From Burkholderiales bacterium (GTDB taxonomy: Bacteria; Pseudomonadota; Gammaproteobacteria; Burkholderiales; SG8-39): a stretch of DNA of 32,089 nucleotides. The notes beneath the pieces are model-generated. The model saw nothing but the letters and a program-made list of their open reading frames with translations, searched no databases and had not been told where the DNA came from. Location: positions 1 to 32,089 of the forward strand of contig JADLES010000218.1 of the NCBI GenBank assembly GCA_020845995.1, given 5' to 3'. A program made the translations under genes and the position numbers. Every line of letters begins with the position of its first letter. Position 1 is the stretch's first letter. Positions 24,723-30,782 of the stretch are shown here, piece by piece.

Positions 24723-25838
24723 ATGAACTTCGATTACAACGAAGAGCAGCAGTTGCTCGCCGATTCGGTCCGCCGCTTCCTCGCCAAGAACTACGGGTTC
24801 GAAGCGCGCAAGAAGATCGTCGCCTCGAAGCAGGGCTGGAGCGCGGAAGTCTGGACGCAGCTTGCCGAGATGGGGCTCACCGGGCTGCCCTTCTCGACCG
24901 ACTACGGCGGCTTCGGCGGCGGCGCGGTCGACCTGATGGGCGTGATGGAGGCGGCGGGGGACGCGCTGCTCGTCGAGCCCTACCTGCCGACCCTGATGGG
25001 CGGCCTGCTCGTCGCGCGCGCGGGCGGCGACGCGCAGAAGAAGGCGCTGCTGCCCGCGGTCGTCGAGGGCAGGCTGAAGCTCGCCTTCGCGCACAGCGAG
25101 AAGGGCGCGCGCTACAACCTCGCCAGGGTCGGCGCGAGCGCGCGCAGGTCAACCGGCGGGGCTGGATCCGCCTGGGAGATAACGGGCGAGAAGCTGGTCG
25201 TGCTCGGCGCCGAGGCGGCCGACAGGATCGTGGTGTCCGCGAATACGGACAAGGGTTTGTCCTTGTTTCTGGTTTCCAGAGAATCTCTAAGAGTAAGGCC
25301 CTACGTCACTCTCGACGAGCAACGCGCGGGCGACGTCGGCTTTGCGAAGGCGCAGGGCGAGTTGCTCGGCGCCGAGGGCGGTGCGCTGCCGGTGATCGAG
25401 GAGGTGATGGACTTCGCCACGGCGCTGGTCTGCGCGGAAGCCGTGGGTGCGATGAAGTTCGCCTGCGACACCACGCTCGAATACCTGAAGACGCGCAAGC
25501 AGTTCGGCGTGCCGATCGGCACCTTCCAGGCGCTGCAGCACCGCATGGTGGACATGTACGTGGCGCACGAGCAGGCGCGCTCGATGGCCTGCCTCGCCTG
25601 CAGCAAGGTGGACTCGAACTCGGGCGCGGGCGACCGCGCGCGCGCGGTGTCGGCGGCGAAGATCAAGATCGCGGACAACGCGCGCCTGATCAGCCAGGAG
25701 TCGGTGCAGCTGCACGGCGGCATGGGCATGACCGAGGAGTTGAAGGTGAGTCACAGTTTCCGCCGCCTGACCATGATCGCGCAGCAGTTCGGCGACGCCG
25801 ATCATCATCTTGCCCGCTTCGCGGCCTTGGACAAATAA
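24723..25838 (+). CDS. Acyl-CoA dehydrogenase, small (partner) subunit
   Basis: The 371-residue protein has the acyl-CoA dehydrogenase fold but is divergent in the first two thirds. Its central region lacks the usual EPGSGSD motif (AFAHSEKGARYNL instead). The C-terminal domain keeps the FAD/dimer features KTRKQFGVPIGTFQALQHRMVDMYV and SQESVQLHGGMGMTEE. No Glu is found at the helix-G position (MDFATALVCAEAVG), and the C-terminus reads AQQFGDADHHLARFA without the YEG motif. It is therefore probably a non-catalytic partner of the preceding subunit. GGAGG (24714-24718 region) overlaps the upstream stop; the next gene's ATG directly follows its TAA. Residues about 178-193 are encoded by unusually AT-rich, AGA/AGG-containing codons. 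Confidence 0.93.
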   Translation: MNFDYNEEQQLLADSVRRFLAKNYGFEARKKIVASKQGWSAEVWTQLAEMGLTGLPFSTDYGGFGGGAVDLMGVMEAAGDALLVEPYLPTLMGGLLVARAGGDAQKKALLPAVVEGRLKLAFAHSEKGARYNLARVGASARRSTGGAGSAWEITGEKLVVLGAEAADRIVVSANTDKGLSLFLVSRESLRVRPYVTLDEQRAGDVGFAKAQGELLGAEGGALPVIEEVMDFATALVCAEAVGAMKFACDTTLEYLKTRKQFGVPIGTFQALQHRMVDMYVAHEQARSMACLACSKVDSNSGAGDRARAVSAAKIKIADNARLISQESVQLHGGMGMTEELKVSHSFRRLTMIAQQFGDADHHLARFAALDK

Positions 25839-26837
25839 ATGCCGCAGAACAAGGCCTGGACCGTCGCCAGCCTGCCGACGGGACCGCTCAGCGAATCGAA
25901 CTTCAAGCTCGTGGAATCGGCGTCGCCCTCGCCGAAGGATGGCGAGGTGCTGGTGAAGAATCTGTGGCTCTCGCTCGACCCGTACATGCGCGGCCGCCTT
26001 TCGCAGGCGAAGAGCTACGTGAAGGGCGTCGGCATCGGCGAGGTCATGACCGGCGAGACCGCGGGCGAAGTGCTCGAGTCGAAGCATCCAGGCTTCCGGA
26101 CCGGCGACAAGGTCTGCGCGCCCTCGGGCTGGCAGCTCTTTTGCTGCCTGCAGGGCGAGCTGTTGACGAAGGTCGACGACTCGCGCGTGCCGCTGTCCTA
26201 CTACCTCGGCTGCCTCGGCATGCCCGGGCGCACCGCCTACTTCGGCATGAAGGACATCTGCCAGCCGAAGCCGGGCGAGACGCTCGTCGTTTCCGCGGCC
26301 TCCGGCGCGGTCGGCAGCGTGGTCGGCCAGCTCGCCAAGGCCTGGGGCGCGCGCGCGGTCGGCATCGCCGGCGGCAAGGCGAAGTGCGACTACGTAACCG
26401 GGGAGCTGGGGTTCGACGCCTGCGTCGACTACAAGCTCGGCAACCTGCGGCGCGACCTCAGGGAAGCCTGCCCCAAGGGCATCGATTGCTACTTCGAGAA
26501 CGTCGGCGGCGCGATTCTCGACACGGTGCTCGCGATGATGAACCTGAAATCGCGCGTCGCCGTCTGCGGCCTGATCTCGGATTACAACGCCACCGAGCCC
26601 TACGGCGTGAAGATGTTCCGCTCGATCCTCGTCAACCGCGTCCGCGTGCAGGGACTGATCGTGTTCGACTGGCTGGAGCGCTACCCCGAGGGCAACAAGG
26701 CGCTGCAGGAGCTCGCCGCCGCGGGCAAGCTGAAGACGCGCGAGTCGGTGCTGGAAGGCATCGAGCAGGCGCCGCGCGGGCTGGTCGGCTTGCTCAAAGG
26801 CGAGAATTTCGGCAAGCAGTTGGTCAAACTCGCGTAA
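25839..26837 (+). CDS. NADPH-dependent enone reductase (CurA / prostaglandin reductase type)
   Basis: A zinc-free medium-chain dehydrogenase that reduces alpha,beta-unsaturated ketones or related carbonyls. The 332-residue sequence has LWLSLDPYMRGR (about 42-53), the cofactor loop AASGAVGSVVGQ (153-164), GIDCYFENVGG and CGLISDYNATEPYG, and ends GLLKGENFGKQLVKLA, all matching E. coli CurA and leukotriene B4 dehydrogenase relatives. The zinc-ligand pattern of classical alcohol dehydrogenases is absent. ATG 25839 touches the TAA of the preceding dehydrogenase gene, so it is translated from the same mRNA. It could reduce an enoyl or enone intermediate; the substrate is unproven. Confidence 0.95.
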   Translation: MPQNKAWTVASLPTGPLSESNFKLVESASPSPKDGEVLVKNLWLSLDPYMRGRLSQAKSYVKGVGIGEVMTGETAGEVLESKHPGFRTGDKVCAPSGWQLFCCLQGELLTKVDDSRVPLSYYLGCLGMPGRTAYFGMKDICQPKPGETLVVSAASGAVGSVVGQLAKAWGARAVGIAGGKAKCDYVTGELGFDACVDYKLGNLRRDLREACPKGIDCYFENVGGAILDTVLAMMNLKSRVAVCGLISDYNATEPYGVKMFRSILVNRVRVQGLIVFDWLERYPEGNKALQELAAAGKLKTRESVLEGIEQAPRGLVGLLKGENFGKQLVKLA

Positions 26838-26846
26838 GGAAACTCG

Positions 26847-27545
26847 ATGATCGAGCTCTACACCTGGCCGACGCCAAACGGCCACAAGGTCCACATCATG
26901 CTCGAGGAGACGGCCACGCCCTACAAGGTGCACGCGATCGACATCGGCGCCGGCGACCAGTTCAAGCCCGAGTTCCTCAAGATCTCGCCGAACAACAAGA
27001 TGCCGGCGATGGTCGACACCGACGGCCCGGAAGGCAAGGGCAAGCCGTTCGCGCTCGCCGAGTCCGGCGCGATGCTGCTCTATCTCGCCGCCAAGACCGG
27101 CCGCTTCCTGCCTGCCGACCTGCGCAAGAAATGGCAGGTGATGCAGTGGCTGATGTTCCAGATGGGCCACATCGGGCCGATGCTCGGCCAGGCGCACCAC
27201 TTCCTCGGCTACGCACCGGAGAAAATCGAGTACGCGATGAACCGCTACCGGAACGAGGCGAACCGGCTCTACCTGGTGGTCGACCGGCGGCTGAAGGAGT
27301 CGAAGTACCTCGCCTGCGACGAGTACACCATCGCCGACATGGCGACCGTGCCCTGGTTGCGCTTCCCCGAGCGCCAGGGCGTGAACATCGACGAATTCCC
27401 GGCGCTCAAGGTCTGGCGCGACGCGATCCTCGCGCGGCCCGCCGTGCGGAAGGCGCTGCAGGTGCTCGCCGACCGCCGCCGCGCCGAAATGACGCCGCAG
27501 CAGAAGGAGAACCTGTTTGGCGCGACGCAATATGCCAGGAGGTGA
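26847..27545 (+). CDS. Glutathione S-transferase, nu class (YfcG-like)
   Basis: The 232-residue protein resembles E. coli YfcG, a GST with disulfide-bond reductase activity. The thioredoxin-fold domain begins MIELYTWPTPNGHKVHIMLEE, with Thr9 and Asn11 at the positions that contact glutathione in YfcG. It continues with FLKISPNNKMPAMVD and ESGAMLLYLAAKTG. The helical domain has WLMFQMGHIGPMLGQAHHF, YTIADMATVPW and a basic tail. It lies 9 nt after the enone reductase gene and may detoxify electrophilic enoyl or enone intermediates, or act in redox repair. Its end overlaps the next gene's probable start. Confidence 0.94.
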   Translation: MIELYTWPTPNGHKVHIMLEETATPYKVHAIDIGAGDQFKPEFLKISPNNKMPAMVDTDGPEGKGKPFALAESGAMLLYLAAKTGRFLPADLRKKWQVMQWLMFQMGHIGPMLGQAHHFLGYAPEKIEYAMNRYRNEANRLYLVVDRRLKESKYLACDEYTIADMATVPWLRFPERQGVNIDEFPALKVWRDAILARPAVRKALQVLADRRRAEMTPQQKENLFGATQYARR

Positions 27546-28308
27546 ACTGAGCGGAAGGGTCGCCTGGATCACCGGTGGCGGCTCGGGCATCGGCCTTGCG
27601 GGGGCGGAAGAACTCCTCAAGGCGGGTGCACGGGTGGTCGTCTCGGGCCGCACCGAGAAGACGAACAAGGAGGCCGAAGCGAAGCTGAAGAAGCTCGGCG
27701 ATGCCGAGGCGATCCAGCTGGAGGTCTCCGCCAAGGCCGCGGTCAATCGAGTCGCCGCCGGCATCGAGAAACGCCACGGCCGCATCGACATCCTGGTCGC
27801 GAGCGCCGGCACCAACATCGCCGGCGCCCGGCGAAACTTCAAGACCATGACCGCCGAGGGCTGGGACGAGGTGGTGCGGATCAACCTTAATGGCCTGTTT
27901 TATTGCTGCCTTGCCGTGATCCCGGGCATGCGCGCGCGCGGTGACGGCCTGATCATCAACATCTCCTCCTGGGCGGGCCGCTACGCGAGCGTGCTCACCG
28001 GGCCGGCGTACAACGCGACCAAGCGCGGCGTGATCGCCGTCACCGAGTCGATCAACATGGAGGAGTGCATGCACGGCATCCGCGCCTGCTCGATCTTGCC
28101 CGGCGAGGTGGCCACGCCGATCATGAGAAAGCGCCCGCTGCCGCCCTCGGCGGAGGAGATGGCGCGCATGGCACAGCCTGAGGACTTCGGCAAGGCGATC
28201 CTGTTCGTCGCCACCATGCCCGCGCGCACCTGCGTGAACGAGTTGGTGATCGCGCCCACCTGGAACCGATTCTACGTGGGCGGACTGGAAACCCCGAAAG
28301 AAAAATAG
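27517..28308 (+). CDS. Short-chain dehydrogenase/reductase
   Basis: A 263-residue SDR with TGGGSGIG (19-26), Ser150, Tyr165 and Lys169 (YNATK), and Ser-Ala-Gly in place of Asn-Ala-Gly at 96-98. Ser-Gly-Arg after the second strand (VVVSGRTEK) suggests NADP. Start choice is uncertain: TTG 27517 has AAGGAG at 27504-27509 with a 7-nt spacing, whereas ATG 27532 has none. Either start overlaps the end of the GST gene. The TAG stop at 28306-28308 lies inside the left arm of the long inverted repeat that follows, so the end of the protein (ETPKEK) may have been altered when the repeat arrived. Confidence 0.92.
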   Translation: MARRNMPGGELSGRVAWITGGGSGIGLAGAEELLKAGARVVVSGRTEKTNKEAEAKLKKLGDAEAIQLEVSAKAAVNRVAAGIEKRHGRIDILVASAGTNIAGARRNFKTMTAEGWDEVVRINLNGLFYCCLAVIPGMRARGDGLIINISSWAGRYASVLTGPAYNATKRGVIAVTESINMEECMHGIRACSILPGEVATPIMRKRPLPPSAEEMARMAQPEDFGKAILFVATMPARTCVNELVIAPTWNRFYVGGLETPKEK

Positions 28309-28385
28309 GGTCAGAGTGAATTTTCAGAGATCGATCTGGCCCGGAGCGAATTCATCGCGGGAAAATTCACTCTGACCCTATTTTT
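28301..28385. repeat. Perfect 25-bp inverted repeat, REP/MITE-like
   Basis: Arms at 28301-28325 (begins AAAAATAGGGTCAGAGTG) and 28361-28385 are exact reverse complements around a 35-nt spacer. The element contains the stop codon of the upstream SDR, and a 9-nt direct copy of TCAGAGTGA (28311-28319) recurs at 28385-28393, just past the right arm. The arms are AT-richer than the region. The motif GGGTCAGAGTGAATT resembles dispersed palindromes I have seen between genes in betaproteobacteria, but copy number cannot be judged from one window. It could also act as a strong RNA hairpin, stabilising or terminating the upstream mRNA (arm ends in TTTTT). Confidence 0.85.
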
Positions 28386-28389
28386 CAGA

Positions 28390-29577
28390 GTGACCCTGCC
28401 GTTCCTGGCGGGGTATTTCGTTTCCTACGTCTACCGCTCGATCAACGCGATCATCGGGCCGGACCTGGCGCGCGAGTTCGGCCTGTCGGCGGCGGGCCTC
28501 GGTCTGCTTTCCGGGATTTATTTCTTTGCCTTTGCCCTCTTCCAGTTGCCACTGGGCGTGCTGCTCGACCGCTACGGCCCGCGGCGGGTGAATACCGCGC
28601 TGCTGCTCGTCGCAGCCTGCGGCGCGCTCTGGTTCGCGCTCGCGCGCTCGACGCTCGAGCTGACGCTTGCCCGCGCCGTTATGGGCCTGGGCGTATCGGC
28701 GGGCCTGATGGCCTCGCTTTCCGCCTTCGCGCTCTGGTACCCGCCCGAGCGCCTGGCGACGCTGAACGGCGTCGCCTTCGCCTCCGGCATGCTGGGCGCG
28801 ATCGCGGCGACGGTGCCGCTCGAGGTCGCGCTGCGCAGTCTCGGCTGGCGCGAGGTGTTCCAGGGCATCGCTGTGCTCAACCTGCTGGTGTGCCTCGTGC
28901 TCTTTCTCGCGGTGCCGGAGAAGGAGGTGCACCGGCGCGCAGGAACGCTGCGCGAGCAGTTGCGCGAATTCGCCGGGCTGGCGCGCGATCCGGCGTTCTG
29001 GCGCGCCGCGCTGTGTATCGGCTCGAGCCAGCTTGCCGCCGTGTCGCTGGGCACGCTGTGGGTCGCGACCTGGCTGCGCGATGTCGCCGGCTACAGCCAG
29101 GCCGAAGTAGCGCGCGCGCTGCTCGCGTTCAGCATTGCCATGATGGCCGGGTACCTCATCTTCGGCCGTGCCGCGGACAGCCTGACGCGGCGCGGCCGCA
29201 GCACGCTGCCGCTGCTCGCCGGCGGCGTTGCCGTGGCATCCGCTTGCCTCGCGCTGCTCGCGCTCGGGCTGCGGACGGGCGTGCCCGCGCTGTGGGCGGT
29301 CTTCTTCCTTTCCTCGACGGCGGTGGTGCTGTCCTACTCGCTCTTCGCCCGCCGCTATCCGAGGGAGATGGCGGGCCGCGTGAACACCGCGCTCAACGTG
29401 TTCTCGTTCGTCGGCATGTTCAGCGGACAGTGGGCTGTCGGCGCGGTGCTCAACCTCTGGCCGCAGAGCGCGGCCGGCTATGCGCCGGAGGGATACGCCT
29501 GGGCGCTCGGCCTGCTGTGGGCCGTTCAGTTCGGCGGACTGGCCTGGCTCTGGGGCGGACGCCGGCTATTTCGGTGA
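28390..29577 (+). CDS. Major facilitator superfamily transporter
   Basis: The 395-residue inner-membrane protein has about 12 hydrophobic segments, with the MFS loop motif DRYGPRR after helix 2 (LLDRYGPRRVNTALL) and GRAADSLTRRGR in the equivalent loop of the second half. Helix 1 begins PFLAGYFVSYVYRSINAIIGPDL, similar to organic-acid or anion MFS carriers. The substrate is not known; uptake of the acid degraded by the neighbouring enzymes is one guess. The only early start is GTG 28390, 4 nt after the inverted repeat and inside a partial repeat copy, without a good ribosome-binding site. The native start region may have been replaced. The frame stays open upstream to the SDR stop. The 3' end overlaps the convergent thioesterase gene by 12 nt. 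Confidence 0.92.
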   Translation: MTLPFLAGYFVSYVYRSINAIIGPDLAREFGLSAAGLGLLSGIYFFAFALFQLPLGVLLDRYGPRRVNTALLLVAACGALWFALARSTLELTLARAVMGLGVSAGLMASLSAFALWYPPERLATLNGVAFASGMLGAIAATVPLEVALRSLGWREVFQGIAVLNLLVCLVLFLAVPEKEVHRRAGTLREQLREFAGLARDPAFWRAALCIGSSQLAAVSLGTLWVATWLRDVAGYSQAEVARALLAFSIAMMAGYLIFGRAADSLTRRGRSTLPLLAGGVAVASACLALLALGLRTGVPALWAVFFLSSTAVVLSYSLFARRYPREMAGRVNTALNVFSFVGMFSGQWAVGAVLNLWPQSAAGYAPEGYAWALGLLWAVQFGGLAWLWGGRRLFR

Positions 29578-29982
29578 TATTGCCCGGAAGGTGCCGATCG
29601 CCTTGGCAACCAGCTCGCCCGCCGCGTCTCTGGCCTCGCCCTCGCAGAAGATGGTGCTCTGGCCGGCCTTCATGACGCGACCTTCGGCCCGCAGCGTGCC
29701 GGTGGCCGTACTGATGAATTGGGTGCTGAGATCGATGGTCATGATCGAGCGCGGCGGGTCGAAGAGCGTGCGCGCGGTCATCGACAGCGTGATGTCCAGC
29801 AGCGAAAGGATCGAGCCGCCATGCGCGGTACCCCAACTGGTCATGAATTCGGGCCTGACGTGCATGCTCAGGTGCGCCACGCCCTTGTCCAGCGATTCCA
29901 CCCGGATGCCGAGGTGCTCCGAGAACGGGATCTGCTTCGTGAACTCGTAGGTCTCTCTCGGGATTCCGGGAGCGTCGCTCAT
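29566..29982 (-). CDS. PaaI-type hotdog thioesterase
   Basis: A 138-residue single-hotdog protein that likely hydrolyses acyl- or aryl-CoA esters. It has TSWGTAHGGSILSLLDITLSM (His-Gly-Gly at 54-56, Asp63 at the usual catalytic position) and later STQFISTATGTLRAEGRVMKAGQSTIFCEGEARD, the standard PaaI/4HBT pattern. The ATG at 29982 overlaps the stop of the upstream SDR (ATGA), implying coupled translation. A longer frame from 30036 would enter the SDR and adds an Arg/His-rich stretch, so it is rejected. It may recycle CoA from dead-end intermediates of the acyl-CoA genes nearby. Confidence 0.93.
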   Translation of the reverse strand: MSDAPGIPRETYEFTKQIPFSEHLGIRVESLDKGVAHLSMHVRPEFMTSWGTAHGGSILSLLDITLSMTARTLFDPPRSIMTIDLSTQFISTATGTLRAEGRVMKAGQSTIFCEGEARDAAGELVAKAIGTFRAISPK

Positions 29983-30755
29983 ATGATGGTCGCGCCCCCG
30001 TCGACGACGAGGGCCTGACCGGTGATGTGCGCGCACGCGTCGGAGGCGAGCAGCACGGCGGCGCCCTTCAGGTCCTGGTCGTTGCCGACGCGCCCCGTGG
30101 GCGTGCCTTCAATGATCATCTGCAGGTCCTTGTCGAACAGCGCCTTGGTCATTTTCGAGGGAAAGAATCCGGGGCAGAGCGCGTTCACGGTGATGCCGTA
30201 GCGGCCCCACTCGGCCGCGAGCTGGCGCGTGAGGCCGACGACGCCGTGCTTGGTGGCGACGTAGGCGGCGGTGCGCACGAGCCGCGGGTCGTTCGCCTGC
30301 AGACCGTTGATCGACGCGACGTTGATGATGCGCCCGTGCTTCGCCGGGATCATCGAGCGTTTGGCAATCAGTTGCGTGAGCACGAACAAGCCCGACAGGT
30401 TGAGACTGACGAGCTTGTCCCAGGCCTCGATCGGGTGGTCCTCGGCGGGTCCGCCCCAGGTCGTGCCCGCGTTGTTGACGAGGATGTCGACCTTGCCGAA
30501 CTTCTTCAGGATCGCCTCGGCCGCGGGCGCGATCGCCTCCCGCCGGCCGATGTCGCAGGGCCAGGCGGCCGCCTCGATTCCCTGCCTGGCAAGGCGCGCG
30601 ACCGCCGCGTCGAGCTCGTCCTGCTTGCGCGCGGTGAGCGCGATCTTCGCGCCCATCTCGCCCAGCGCCTCGGCGATCTGCAGGCCAAGTCCGCGCGAGC
30701 CGCCGGTGACGATGGCGCAGCGCCCGCTCAGGTCGAAAAGTTTCTTGACACTCAT
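29979..30755 (-). CDS. Short-chain dehydrogenase/reductase
   Basis: A 258-residue FabG-like SDR with TGGSRGLG (17-24), NNAG (94-97), Ser148, Tyr165 and Lys169 (YVATK), and the terminal VLLASDACAHITGQALVVDGGATII. Thr41-Ala-Arg43 (ALTARKQ) after the second strand favours NADP. It is related in style to the SDR at 22.5 kb (both start LFDLSG). ATG 30755 has GGGGAG upstream. It is 27 nt from the divergent acyl-CoA synthetase gene and coupled to the thioesterase gene by a 4-nt overlap. A gluconate- or hydroxyacyl-type alcohol is a plausible substrate, but nothing in the sequence decides this. Confidence 0.94.
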   Translation of the reverse strand: MSVKKLFDLSGRCAIVTGGSRGLGLQIAEALGEMGAKIALTARKQDELDAAVARLARQGIEAAAWPCDIGRREAIAPAAEAILKKFGKVDILVNNAGTTWGGPAEDHPIEAWDKLVSLNLSGLFVLTQLIAKRSMIPAKHGRIINVASINGLQANDPRLVRTAAYVATKHGVVGLTRQLAAEWGRYGITVNALCPGFFPSKMTKALFDKDLQMIIEGTPTGRVGNDQDLKGAAVLLASDACAHITGQALVVDGGATII

Positions 30756-30772
30756 GCGTGCTCCCCTAGTAT
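30745..30772 (+). promoter_or_regulatory. Sigma70-type promoter for the acyl-CoA synthetase gene
   Basis: A perfect TTGACA (30745-30750) is followed after 16 nt by TAGTAT (30767-30772, four of six consensus bases). Initiation 6-7 nt later (30778-30779) leaves only 4-5 nt before ATG 30783, so the mRNA would be nearly leaderless. The -35 lies within the first codons of the divergent SDR, so binding of polymerase here would interfere with that gene's start. Confidence 0.55.
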
Positions 30773-30782
30773 GCAGGGCTCC

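Noticed and set aside
28301..28385. CRISPR repeat or attachment site
   Set aside because: There is only one pair of arms in inverted, not direct, orientation, with no array, integrase or tRNA nearby.
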